The notes below the pieces were generated by a model. That model searched no databases, was not told the origin of the DNA, and was given only the letters and a program-made list of their open reading frames with translations. The translations under genes and the position numbers were made by a program. Below are positions 1 through 13,052 of a stretch of DNA of 64,000 nt, one piece after another; the first letter of the stretch is position 1, and each line of letters begins with the position of its first letter. The DNA comes from Cryptomeria japonica (lineage: Eukaryota > Streptophyta > Pinopsida > Cupressales > Cupressaceae): the NCBI RefSeq assembly GCF_030272615.1, contig NC_081415.1:371485809-371549808 (forward strand). The letters are read 5' to 3'.

Positions 1-1
1 G

Positions 2-2677
2 TTAGGATGGAGGAATAGCAATTGTAGATGCCAATTTTGATGTTTCTTTAGGCTTTTGTGCTTCAAGGAGCCACTTAGGGATCCACATGGTTTTTGATTT
101 TTCATGCTTTTGTGGTTCCTTGGAGTGCATTGCTTGCACAAGGGATTTAGGAACCCATACATATTTTGACTTTGCTTTATTTTGCTCAGTGGGCCTTTGT
201 GGCCTTTTGAATATTTCTTTTTCTTTATAAATCATATTGTTCTTTGTTTTGACATGTTGATTATATTGGACATGTTGATCCTTGAATACATGTGGATTGC
301 TAGACTTATGACTTTTATACTTGGCATCCAAATTGCTTGGCGGGGGAAATGAATGCATGGATGGATATGAACGAAATGGAGTTATTTTGGATTGATGAAA
401 TTTACTCAAGGATGTGTACCTTTGCTGACCTTGCATAGAGGACAAAGGGATATAAGGACCTAAGATGGGTGGAAGGTATGATGGGGAAGGGATATGTTTG
501 GATTGTGATGGAGGGATACCAACGTCTTGAGAGTGAGTTGTGTAGACATGACCCTTAAGATCTTCTTTGATATGGAGGGGTTATTTCTCATGAAGGTCTA
601 CTCCTTTTCCTTTATGAATATCTTGACCTGTTGGATGCTCTTTTCTTTGGGAAGAAGACGCGAGTCCATTATGAGGTGGATATGATATGAGAGAAATAAT
701 GAGACCTTGAAGTGGATCAGATTGCACCAAAGTGGAAGAACCCATTATGCATGTCGAGGGTTCATGAACATCTTGCACTGACACGTTAGAATCATGAGGG
801 GGACTAGGATTGTGTTGTGGACATGGTTCAATGACAGGCTCTTCAAGAGATGGAATGGGAAAAATAATGGGATCATCAAAAGAAATGCGATCTTGGAGTG
901 GATATGCTGGATTAGGACGTGGAGATGGTGGAACAAGTGAATCTTGCGGAGGATTTAAAGGAATAATTTGATCTTGACAAGGAGGAAGATCATTGGAATC
1001 CTCTTTAAAGGTGCTTTGCTCTTGACTTTCAATGGGATCATCGGAAAGGATGGAAGGGACATCTGGAATGTCAATGGGATTTGAAAGGACATTTTTTTCA
1101 TGAAATGGAATGGGATCATTTGGGATTGGATGGACTGGGATATCTTGATCTTGCTTGGGGCATGGAGTGTCAATAGGACTTTGGATAGGATGGACAAGAA
1201 TAGGGGAATCATCGTGAGTCTCTGGGAACATGGATTCCTGGTCAACAATTGGATGAGATGATAAGGTTTTAGGATCTTGATCTTCATCTATTTCAAGACA
1301 CGTTTCTTCATGCTCTAAATTATCCTCTTGACATGAGGTTGGACTTTGGATATGCATGGGGGATTCTAACAAGGGCTCAGTGTTTTGGGATGAAGGAAAT
1401 GCACTTTGAACATTCATGATGGATTCTGACAAGGAATCAATGCTTGAACATGAGGAAGAGGGACTTTGAATGGGGTCCTCTAAAACAGGTAATGGCAATA
1501 AAGTGCATGGTGGCATTGGGTCTTGTATTTCTGAAACATGACAGGGATGTGCATCATGAACTGGATTATCATGGCAATCAATTATGGATAGCTCTTGGAT
1601 AATTGCATCCTTGGGTGTATTGTTTGATGAGGACAATATAGAAGGTTCTTGTGAAACTTCTAGAGGTGTAGGGATAGATGCCACTGGAGAGTCAATTTGC
1701 TTGCGAGGGGATGAGGCATTGCTAGACATAAGTGTATTATTTTGATCTTCGTCAAAGAACTCACTTGGTAATTTCCTTAAGATCATTGCAATAAAGCCAC
1801 CTTTCTTTCGAGGTTTTGACATAGTTGTATCTGGAATTTGAACTTGTTTGGCAAGGAGTTGGTTCTGATCTAATGTCATGTTTTGATATTGGACTTGGTT
1901 CAATTGTTCTGACATGTTTGAAACTTGGCTTGGTGTGTGCTGCAACCTTTGTTTTTGAATGTTTGGTTGTAGTTGTTGACATTGATACGTTGATTTAACT
2001 TGTTGATATTCCACCATTGGTTGAACTAGTTGTTGACATTGTATAGTTGGTTGGACATATTGTTGAAATTGGACCATTGGTTGTGTTGGTTGAATATGTT
2101 GGACCATTGGTTGTGTCTGTTGTATATGTTTGACCATTGGTTGTGTTGGTTGAATATGTTGGACCATTGGTTGTGTCTATTGGAAATGTTGGAGTTGTTG
2201 AACAATTGGTTGTGATGGTTGAAAATCTTATTGATAGTAAACACCTTGTTCTTGTTGTGAAGGCACATAATGTTGTTGTCTCTTTTCTTGAAATTGTTTC
2301 ATCATCTCTATTTGTGAGAGGAGAGCTGGTATGTCTGATCGTTCAAGAAGAGATCTTACATCAATTGGCTCAATCTTTGGATTTTGACCTAGAAATTTTC
2401 AAAACATTTTGGACATTTGTGATCTATTCTTCTCAATGTTTTTCACATTTTGTTCCAATATCTCCTTTTCTTGAGCTAGTTTCTCCTCTAGTTTTTGTAT
2501 TTGGAGACTTGTTTCATCATAAAAAGTTTGATCAATATTGCCTTGTTGTTGGGTTGGATATAATTGTGATTGCCTTGGATTAAAATTTGATTGCATTGTC
2601 GGTTGATACGTCAAACTTTGTTGCATCATTGGTGCTTGGAACCTTGTTTCAATAGTCATGTCACTATGCAAATGCAA
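2..2677 (-). pseudogene. Element A long Gln/Pro-rich ORF, unknown protein
   Basis: Read on the minus strand from 2677, a single frame of about 890 codons runs to the window edge. It is broken by in-frame stops near 2399, 2230, 2178 and 581. The three open pieces (2677-2399, 2167-581, 445-2) are all in the same phase, which argues for one ancestral protein. In order it has: an N-terminal part starting near MTIETRF with a Lys/Glu coiled-coil-like stretch (KLEEKLAQEKEILEQ); a decapeptide repeat; a block GGFIAMILRKLPSEFF; a long acidic Pro/Ser/Asp-rich middle; a conserved block around HNGLASSSQ and KGKGVDLHEK; and a basic C-terminal part with two related motifs, WVPKSLVQAM and WIPKWLLEAQ. I see no zinc knuckle, protease, RT or integrase. 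A homologue lies at 58590-60708. It sits downstream of an LTR and leader, so it is an element ORF and not a host gene. It could be an extra ORF1 as in Ogre-type Tat elements; the function is unknown. Confidence 0.6.
2071..2190 (-). repeat. 30-bp tandem repeat coding a Gln-rich decapeptide
   Basis: Four head-to-tail 30-bp units (2071, 2101, 2131, 2161) differ at only a few bases. In the element A frame they code for a decapeptide of the type MVQHIQPTQP. Looser versions (MVQFQQYVQP, then LVQPMVEYQQ) continue downstream, so the array has decayed at one edge. The 30-bp period keeps the frame. Confidence 0.85.
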
Positions 2678-4507
2678 TATGTTTGGAATTTTTCAAGGAT
2701 AATGTATGATATGCAACTAAATGCAAACTAAATGAATGAGAATGTAACCTATGGCAAGAATGCAACCTATGTTTTTGGTTGTTTTTCAAGATTTTGACAA
2801 ACTTTTTGGAATGAAAATCTAAAAGAGACCCTTAGGAAATTGAAATTATGTCTAGACCTCAAAGGACAAAAGGACCAAGTGACAAAGGACAAATTGACAA
2901 TGTCTCCCCTATATGCTTGGATACTAAGCTAGGTTTGACGAAATGAAATTGATGACAAAAGACAAAAGATTTGATAAGATCTAGACCTCCTAACAATGAC
3001 TTAGGGTTTATCAAAGATTTGGATTACTCAAGTATGACAAAACCTAGTTTTGGCACTATATGCTAAGGGACAATTACTATGCAAGTGACCCTAATATGAT
3101 ATGATAATGACCTAAGCTTAATGAAGAGACCTAGGGTATGCAAATATGAATGTATGACAATGGTATTACTCTAATGCAAGAGGACACATGCAAATGGATG
3201 ACCCTTATTGATATGCAAAGGAGTATGACCTAGGTGAAACCTAACCTTGGTAGTTGACAATGACTTTGCAAAATGCAAACCTAAGATGCACCTAAATCTA
3301 AGTGACATGAATGTTGAGACAAGATTTTGAAAAATGTTTGACAACCATGTTTGAAGGTTTTTTAAACTTTGTTGAATGAAATACTCTTGTGTTTAACCTT
3401 GTTTTGAATCAATTTGTCTTGTTTTTGAAATGAGACACAATTCAACTTTTGACAAGAAAAGAAGACAAGATATTTCAACTTAGACTCAAGACAATCATGC
3501 TCATTCCCACATTTCTTATGGTAGGCAAGGACATTAGGTACTTGAGAGGTAGACTCATTATGGGATTCAAGGAGAATACATAGATGCTTGACCCCGCGGG
3601 CTCCCCTCCATGGCACTCACTTCTCAGGGCAGCCAAGCATCAATCCCCATGGAAATATCCCCATGGCGAACTTAGTATCTCTTCCAAGTATCTGAACTTG
3701 TCCTTCTCAAGCAACTAGAAGGATTTTTGGCCTCTAAATACAAGGTGTTTAGTAAGGATTTATGTTAAGCGTTACTCCTTGGTGTCACACAAGCATGATT
3801 GAGACATTAAGCCCACCAAGATACCAAACAAATGTAGTCGCACAAGCACGATTTAGACCGTGAGGTCCTACTTAGATGTTGATATGAGAAAGAGTTCAAG
3901 TGTCATCACTTCCCAAGTAACTGCAATTCCCACGTAACCCTTCCTTCAAAGCTTTTGCCCATCAGGTATTTGTTTATAGTGAGTTAGAATGCCAAGGAAT
4001 TCTAGCCGTACTCACTTCGGGTCATTCCCTTCTCATGATTATCACTTGCTTGCAAAAGCAAATGGTCGGGAAGGTAGGCCCTCTAAAGGTGACACAAAAT
4101 CAAAAACATGAGCATGGTATTGAAGATCTGGATTTTTGATCACCCTAAGAAGGATGAGAGCATACTCTCCTACTCCAATATCAAACTCAACAATCAAAGC
4201 AAACATATATTCATTCCATCCTATTTAGAAATCATACTAGGTGCCTAAACATTAATTGCAAACACAAAGTTTAGTTGAAGTCCAAGGCAACCTGCAAAAC
4301 CCAAGTCAGAAGTTTGATATGTTTAGTCTTTGACTCTCGAACCTGCATAAAGCATGTTAGTAGTTTCATTTGTTGTCTCTGCCATGCATATGTCAAGGTT
4401 CTGCATAGAGACTCAGTACCATCAAAACCAAAAAAGCAAAAACAGAATGCAAAAGAAAACAATTTGCAAGTAAAAACACCGCTTTTTTACCTCTATTTCT
4501 GGACTTT

Positions 4508-4650
4508 ACATAGGCACAGAATGTCTGACACAGGCGCAGAATGTTTGACATAGGCACAGAATGTCCTTGACATAGGCACAGAATGTCCTTGACACAGGCA
4601 CAGAATGTCTGACACTGGCGTAGAATGCTTGACACAGGCACAGAAGTTCC
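4508..4650. repeat. Seven-unit 20-22 bp tandem repeat in A leader
   Basis: About seven imperfect units of the type GGCACAGAATGTCTGACA follow one another, with spacing of 20 or 22 bp depending on a CT insertion. The array lies within the leader about 110 bp from the inner edge of the 5' LTR. No such array is visible in what remains of E's leader. Confidence 0.8.
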
Positions 4651-4734
4651 CAGAAAACACTACACTACCCTGTTTCTTGGGTTTTTGACCTGCAAATCAT
4701 CTCAAAAGCACTCAAAAGCATGGTTAGGGGGTTA

Positions 4735-4753
4735 GTTCACGTTGGGTTCACCA
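4735..4753 (-). promoter_or_regulatory. Putative primer binding site of element A
   Basis: Read on the minus strand, TGGTGAACCCAACGTGAAC lies five bases inside the LTR end. It resembles the sequences just inside the 5' LTRs of H (TGTTGAACCCGAGG) and F (GGTGGGACCCACGT). I cannot assign the tRNA. Confidence 0.5.
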
Positions 4754-4758
4754 ATTAA

Positions 4759-6803
<2,045 letters not shown>

Positions 6804-7138
6804 TGGTGCAGGAGCACCTAAGGGTTGAAATTCCCTTAACCAATTTTGGGTTGTCAGACCTTCCAGTGGTCATGTATATACATAAGGAATGGTTCTAGTC
6901 CATTTCTATGGTTGTTTAGTTGCAGTTTTTAAAATATCTCTTATTGGCACGACCTACCCCAGTTGGTAAGTCTTACCCCAATGAGTTCGCCAGAGTTTGG
7001 AGCGGTTCACACTTACCCTGATGACCCAATAAGTCATCAGTTCTCGGAGTATTTTTATTGAGTATCGAAAGGAGTAGTTTCAAGTTTCCCCAATGATTAA
7101 CTTGACCTATACTCAGACGGTGATCGTGGATAATCCTA

Positions 7139-7450
7139 CGGCTGTCGCTATACTGCAATGGGAAGATGATTGCAAGATAATCCTCATGACTTGGTGACAA
7201 AGCATGTGCAAAAAAAAAGAGGCGAGTTAACAACCGTGCAGGTTGAAAGTGGATCAACAGTGGTCACTATACTGCAATGGAGAGATGCACGAAAGTTATT
7301 CCCCATGACTTGGCGACCAAGTGGTAGGACCCGACAAGAGATAAGCTCATGCAAGTTAATGAGTGAAAAAGTCAAAGATGATCTGACGATTGTCGCTATA
7401 CCGCTATGGCCAAATGCACAAAGTTTATCTCCTGCGACTTGGTGACCATG
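7139..7450 (+). repeat. Three diverged 120-128 bp repeats in G LTR U3
   Basis: Three successive units begin with GTCGCTATACTGCAATGG-like sequence near 7142, 7262 and 7390. Each continues into a GACTTGGTGACCAAG-like motif, and the last two into GTGGGACCC or GTAGGACCC. The same triplet is present in the 3' LTR (about 13388-13700). They lie upstream of the TATA box, as U3 enhancer repeats would. Confidence 0.7.
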
Positions 7451-7736
7451 GTGGGACCCAATGAAAAAGTAGAGCTTCATTCTGGGAGGTTAGTGAGGTC
7501 GTGATAAGGTGGCAGGGCAGGGACCCTGGAGCCAATCAGGGGGTGCCAAGTGGCAGAGCACAAAAAGAGAGATTGAGCAAGATCGGATGATCTAGATAGC
7601 TATTTGGAGGGGCCTCGATCACTGGATGGAAAAGTGTGAACTTTACAAGTCACCAATGGGCATCAGAAGCCAGGTTCTGAGGCTACGCCGATGACCCATT
7701 ATGAAACCGTCTGTGTTTCACAATGGATGGATGAGC

Positions 7737-7744
7737 TATAAAAT
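7737..7744 (+). promoter_or_regulatory. TATA box in G 5' LTR
   Basis: TATAAAAT follows GATGAGC. The same sequence and context occur at 14001-14008 in the 3' LTR. Confidence 0.6.
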
Positions 7745-8398
7745 TCTAATTGTAAGGCGTTGGATTGGTTGGATATTACAAAAAAACACAAGAGAAATAC
7801 ATACAAGTCTATTTTTTGGTTTTCTATCGCTGAGTGTTGTACTATCTTGTTTTTGTTAAGTTTTTCATTACAGTTCTGTAATTAAAGTTTCCTTTTTGTT
7901 GTTCATTTCTTTGTTTTGAATTCATAGTGTAAATATGGATTTGTCTTAAACCTCCACCGTGGGATCCACATGGCCATTGGAGTTCTTCAGGAAGAGCCAA
8001 AAATGTACAGTAAGAGTAGAAGACTACGAAATGGCAATCGCCATTTCTACATACTGAGCCTAGGCGAGCTTGGAAGAAGTCCGACTAGGTTTCGGTGACC
8101 GTAAAGGAGTAAGTGCAGGGGAGGACTGGTATAGAAGTCTGATTGCAAAATCAGACAGGATGATGACTTTACAGACTATGAGTAAGCAATGGTAGTCCTA
8201 CACCTCTACAACTCATAGTGACAGAATCTAGGAGCATGGAGAACAAGCTTCTTTATGAGCTTGTATCGAGTGTGGTAAGAAAATACTGGTAGGGAAGCAC
8301 TTAGAATTCTAGAGGGGTAGACTTGGAACACGGGAAGGGATAGAATCAAACCGTCAAGAAATCTAATTAATGGCAAACTAGGTAGCCTCCCTATCATA

Positions 8399-8410
8399 TT
8401 GGTATCAGAG
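8399..8410 (+). promoter_or_regulatory. tRNA-Met primer binding site of G
   Basis: TTGGTATCAGAG lies two bases inside the LTR end. It matches the usual complement of the 3' end of initiator tRNA-Met, the common primer of plant chromoviruses and Copia elements. Confidence 0.85.
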
Positions 8411-8478
8411 TAGAGTTAGACTTGGGAAGGAAGTAGTTGATGTCAGGCACTAAATCAATAGGAGAAAATAGTCTCAAA

Positions 8479-9709
8479 ATGGTGACCAATGCAGAGTTAG
8501 CCAAGAAAGTAGAAGATTAGGAGGAAGACAATAGACTCCTGAAAGAAAGATTGCTACAATTGGAGAGCAAACTAGATGCAGTTGAGGATAAAACTGAGAA
8601 AGTAACAATCGAGGTCAATGAAGGGAAGGGTAAAGAATCAATGGAAGAGGATAGGATACCTCCCCCAGACCCTGTCCTACTTGAAGAACCTTTCCTTAAA
8701 GCAATTAAAGCCTTAGGAGGAAAATCCCTAGAAGGAGTGCCACTTTTTATGGGAAAATGGAGCCTGAAGTAGTTATGAAATGGATTGAAGGATTGGAGTA
8801 TCACTTTGAGTGTGATGGAATTATTGAATCCCAAAAGGTGAAGCTAGCTAAGTCTAGATTAAGAGGAGAAACCTTGACTTGGTAGAAATTTATCCAAGAA
8901 GAAAGGCAAAAAGAGGGTAAGAACCAAATAGCCAGTTGGAATGAAATGGTAGCCAAGGTGAGGGAAGCCTATGTCCCTAAAGATTATGAGATCTAACTAC
9001 ACAAAAGGAGACAAAACCTGAGACAAAGAGACTTGGATGTGAGGAGCTACATTGAGGAATTTTAGAAGTTGTGTCTGAGATCCAAGGTGGTAGAGGATGA
9101 GATCATCAAGGTAGCCAGATACTTGAATGGCTTAAGATGGAATATTCAAGAGTTGAGCTTGTTATGTCCTAACACTATGTATAAGTGCTATCAATTGGCA
9201 TTGAAGGTGGAGGAAAAGAGTAAAAAGAAGCAAGAACAAAGCAACAGAGGAAGAGGTAGAGGAAAAAATGGTAGAGGCCAAAGACGCAGTTTTGGTGGAA
9301 GAGGAATAGATCAAAGGTCCCAAGGAGAGTCCAAACTTATAGAGAAAAGTGAGGATTCACATAGAAAGAGAAGCTATAGAGGAAGGGGATCATCTATCAA
9401 CCCAGGAAGAGGTAGATCTAGTGGACTGGGAAGAGGGTCCTACTTCTCCACCGTGAAGTGTTACAATTGCCAAAAGTTGGGTCACCCTGCCTATAGATGT
9501 CTAGAGAAAACCTCTTCATCTCAAGGAAGTGAAAGAAGAGTGACATATGCACAAGAAGATGTAGAAAGCATCAAGACACAAGGCATGAGCTTAGCCCTTG
9601 AAGATGGAGAAAATTTAATGATGAGAAGAGCCTTGATTAAGGAACCAATCAAAGAAGAGCTTTGTATAGAATCAAATGCAAGGTCCTTGGTAAGGTTTAT
9701 AGAGTGGTG
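8479..9709 (+). pseudogene. Element G gag (capsid and nucleocapsid), broken
   Basis: The frame opens MVTNAELAKKVED and is soon cut by TAG. A coiled-coil stretch (LLKERLLQLESKLDAVEDK) precedes the capsid core, recognisable from MKWIEGLEYHFE, LRGETLTW and YIEEF. In-frame stops interrupt TW/KF, the word after DYEI, and EEF/KL. The open part 9069-9709 holds an Arg/Gly-rich basic region and one zinc knuckle, CYNCQKLGHPAYRC, with all CCHC ligands present. Gag would form the particle and bind element RNA; this copy cannot make full-length protein. Confidence 0.88.
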
Positions 9710-10204
9710 ATAGACTCAGGGTCTACTGACAACATTATGTTAGAAGAAGCAGTAAGTAAACTGAAGTTGAAAAGAATTCCACATAGTAATCCATATAGGG
9801 TCACTTGGCTCAACAAGGAGCAACATGTGGTAGTGAATGAATAAACATGGGTTGAGTTCAACATAGGTAGTTATAAGGATAAAGTCTTGTGTGACATCCT
9901 GCCTATGGATGCTTGCCATCTGCTTTTTGGTAGACCATGGCAGTTTGATAGAAATGCCATTCACAATGGAGAGAAGAACTCTTATTCTTTTCACAAGGAT
10001 GGAGTTACATACCATATTCAGTCCTTAAGTGATGAAGGAGAGAGTAGCAAAATTAAAGGCCCAAATGTGTTATTGGTGAGTGAAAAAGAGTTCATTAACA
10101 CTCTCAAGGAAGGAGAAGGAGTAGGATTTTCTCTTATAATGAAACCAAAGGAAGCAAAGCAAGAAAAGAAGGTCAAATACCTCATAAAGTGCAGCAGATA
10201 CTAG
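9662..10204 (+). pseudogene. Element G aspartic protease
   Basis: The retropepsin active site VVIDSGSTDNIM is intact near 9707. It is followed by CDILPMDACHLLFGRPWQFD, the usual second half of a Gypsy protease. A TAA at about 9842 separates the halves (VVVNE stop TWVEF). The protease would cut the gag-pol polyprotein. It overlaps the end of the gag piece in a different frame, so a frameshift lies nearby. Confidence 0.85.
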
Positions 10205-11794
10205 ACAATTTTAAAGCAATCATAATTGATGGAGCACCAACAAACCTACCTCCTATTAGAGCCATAAGCCATCAAATTGATTTCATTCCAGGAGCATCAT
10301 TACCCAACAAAGCAACCTATAAGATGACTCCCAAACAGAACAAGGAAGTGGCTAGACAAGTCCAATAATTGTTGGACCAAGGGTTGATAAAAAAAGAGCA
10401 TAAGTCCTTGTGTTGTACCTATAGTGTTAGCACCCAAGAAAGGAGGAACGTGGAGGCTATGCATAGATTTAAGAGCCATAAATAGAATCACTATCAGGTA
10501 CAGATTTCCTATCCCAATAATTGAAGACTTGATAGATTGCTTGGGAGGTGCAAAGTACTTCACTAAGATTGATCTCAAGAGTGGATACCATCAAATCAGG
10601 ATAAAAGAAGGTGATGAATGGAAAACATCCTTCAAAACCAATGAAGGACTTTATAAGTGGCTTGTTATGCCATTCGGTCTTAGTAATGCTCCTAGTACAT
10701 TCCTGAGACTCATGAATGAAGTGCTGAAAGATTTTATTGGTAAATTTGTTGTTGTATACCTAGATGATATCTTTATTTTCAGTAAAATTAAAGAGGAACA
10801 TCTAGAGCATCTTAGTATTGTATTGCAAAAATTGTATGATGAGAAACTAACAATAAACTTGAAGAAGTGTGAGTTTATGAAGCAAGAACTTGTTTATCTT
10901 GGATTTGTAGTTTCAGGAGGAGATTTGAAGATGAACACATCAAAGGTGGAAGCCATCACAAATTGAACAACACCAAAGACAACAAGTGAAGTAAGAAGTT
11001 TTCATGGTTTTCCACAGTTCTACAGGAAGTTTATCAAAGGGTTCAGTGAGATTTGTGCACCCATGCTGGATACCATCAAAGGAGGAGTTAAGACTAAGTT
11101 TCAGTGGACCAATGCAGCTAACAAAGGGTTTGAACTTTTGAAACAAAAGGTAGCTACACAACCAGTACTCATTCTTCCTAGTTTTGATAAGTTGTTCACA
11201 ATTGAATGTGATGCAAGTAATTTATCAGTTGGTGTTGTTTTGAGTCAAGAGAATAGACCTGTAGCTTTCTTTAGTGAGAAGCTCAATGATGCCAAGAAGA
11301 AGTATTCACCCTATGATCTCGAGCTATATTCTCTTGTCCAAGCTCTTAGGAAGTGGAGGCACTACTTGTTACCTAAGGAGTTTGTTGTTTACACAGATAA
11401 TCAAGCTTTAAGTTTTCTGAATTCACAAGATAAGTTGAGTCATAGGCATGTTAAATGGGTTGATTATTTGCAGTCATGTACTTTTTCTATTAAGCATAAG
11501 AAAGAACAGTGTAATAAAGTAGCAGATGCTTTGAGTAGAAGGCTACTAACAGTGCAAGAAGTGCAGATTCGGAGTATTGGAGTTGATTACTTCAAGGATT
11601 TGTACCCCAATGATGAAGATTTTGCAGCCATTTACAAGGTTTGTCAAGAATTTCAGAATCACTTTCATAGTGAATATGATGACTTTACTTTTCAGAATGG
11701 TTTTTTGTTTAAAGGTGGAAAGTTGTGTGTTCCTAAAGGATCGATGAGGGAAAATTTGATCCAAGAAATGCTTGAGTGGTCATTTTGGCCTTAA
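10205..11794 (+). pseudogene. Element G reverse transcriptase and RNase H
   Basis: After a linker with a stop near 10366 and a frameshift near 10395, a long RT frame begins. It has [13 protein letters not shown], the motif A region [27 protein letters not shown], and the catalytic YLDDIFIFS, all intact. One stop (ITN stop TTPK, 10964) separates RT from the connection and RNase H (ECDAS, YDLELYS, VYTDNQALSF, VADALSRR, all four acidic residues present). It would copy the element RNA. It is the best-preserved enzyme core in this element. Confidence 0.92.
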
Positions 11795-12355
11795 TAAGAC
11801 ATTGGAAGTTGTACAAAGGTTCTACTATTGGCCCAAAATGCAGAGGGATATCCGAAGGTATGTTGAGCAGTGTATGGTTTGTCAGAAAAGCTAATGGTAC
11901 AACTACTAATGCTAGTCTTTATCAACCATTACCTATTCCTACAAGGCCATGGGAATGTGTCAGTATGGATTACCCAAAACAAAGATTGGTTGTGATAGCA
12001 TTTTTGTTGTTGTTGACAGATTCAGTAAGATGGCAAATTTTGTTCCTTGTAAAACTACCCATGATGCTAGTCACATTGCATACTTGTTTTTCAAAGAGGC
12101 TATAAGAATCCATGGTTTGTCAGTTAGTATTGTTTCATATAGAGATGTGAAATTCCTTGGGTATTTTTGGAAAACTCTTTGGAAAACACTGGGAACTAAC
12201 TTGTCTTTTGGTTCAGCCTATCATCCCCAAACAGATGGTCAAACAGAGGGGGTCAATAGGACACTTGGAAACCTTTTAAGGTGTTTGACAAAAGAATATG
12301 ACAGAGTTGGGATCAGGTTCTTCACCAGGCAGAGTTTGCCTAAAATGACAGTGTA
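11776..12355 (+). pseudogene. Element G integrase core, frameshifted
   Basis: The HHCC zinc domain is split by a frameshift near 11785; a YWPKMQRDIRR word can be read between frames. The catalytic core shows a first Asp (MDYP region), [13 protein letters not shown] and [15 protein letters not shown] with the catalytic Glu. The usual second Asp in SDRD reads SYRD, so the active site is damaged. The frame ends at a stop near 12353. Confidence 0.85.
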
Positions 12356-12358
12356 AAC

Positions 12359-13030
12359 AGATCTACTAGGAAGAGTCCTTTTGAGATAGTGTATGGTATG
12401 TACCCATGAGGTGTTATGGAATTATGAGATCTTGGTAATTTTTTGCATAGAAGTGGTCAAGCTGATGATGTCACTCAATCAATGAAGGAGGTTCATGACC
12501 AAGTCAGTCGAGCTCTCCAAGAGTCTTCATAAGAAGTTAAAGCCCGAGTTGATACCACCCAGAGAGTTGTGCAATTTTTAGTTGGAGATTTGGTGATGGT
12601 ACATTTGAACAAGGCTCAACTTCAAAAAGGGGTTCCCAGCAAGCTACAAATGAGGAGAATAGGCCCATGTAAATTTTTAGCCAAGTATGGCTCTAATGCC
12701 TATAAGATTGATTTGCCATCTGATATTGCTTTGTCTGCCATTTTCAATGTCGCAAATTTGGTTGTCTACAAGGGACAACTTCCCAAGGAGGATGCGTGAG
12801 TTTCAGATGTTCAAATGTCACTTGTCGACCTGCCATTACTTTCTCCTTCCATGCCTCAGGCTGAGAAAGTGTTGGATTCCTGTGTTCTCAAGATGACTAG
12901 ACAACATGTCTACATGAAACATTTGGTTAAGTGGATGCATAAACCTAATTTTGAAGTGACCTGGGTCCATGAATTAGTCTTTGTTAAGTCGAGAATTGAT
13001 CTTTCCTTGCTGCCGCGCATAGTCACTTGA
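12359..13030 (+). pseudogene. Element G integrase C-terminus and chromodomain
   Basis: The 12569-12799 piece is the integrase tail: FLVGDLVMVHLNKAQLQKG, MRRIGPCKFLAKYG. After a stop and frameshift, 12815-13030 gives a chromodomain-like fold: AEKVLDSCVLKMTRQ, YMKHLVKWMHKP, FEVTWVHELVF. In chromoviruses this module can bind modified histones and steer integration. The segment from 12359 to 12568 is readable with stops. The end of this frame is about 10 bp from the polypurine tract. Confidence 0.82.
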
Positions 13031-13038
13031 CTTATTTG

Positions 13039-13050
13039 TTTTGGGGGGAG
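13039..13050 (+). promoter_or_regulatory. Polypurine tract of G
   Basis: TTTTGGGGGGAG stands two bases before the 3' LTR, as expected for the plus-strand primer. Confidence 0.8.
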
Positions 13051-13052
13051 TA

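Larger units (their letters stand above)
2678..4758 (-). other. Element A leader (noncoding)
   Basis: This 2.1-kb stretch separates the A-family LTR from the long ORF and has no credible ORF. Reverse-complemented, 3500-4100 is clearly related to 34700-35300 in the leader of Gypsy element F: both contain GTGAGTAC, AACTCACTATAA, an AATCA(C/T)GCTTG(C/T)GTGAC motif, and a stretch with GGGGAGC and GGGGTCAAGCATCTA. The left part (2700-3350) is rich in ATGCAAA-like words and holds nothing I recognise. Confidence 0.6.
6804..8396 (+). mobile_element. 5' LTR of element G
   Basis: It starts TGGTGCAGGAG and ends CCCTATCA, length about 1593 bp. The copy at 13053-14674 is about 30 bp longer because of an extra stretch near 13953-13975. 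The LTR holds three diverged 120-128 bp repeats in U3 and a TATAAAAT box at 7737. Confidence 0.92.

Noticed and set aside
4275-4553. 92-codon ORF in the A leader
   Set aside because: It overlaps the short tandem array and an opposite ORF; no domain, and it lies in the leader of A.
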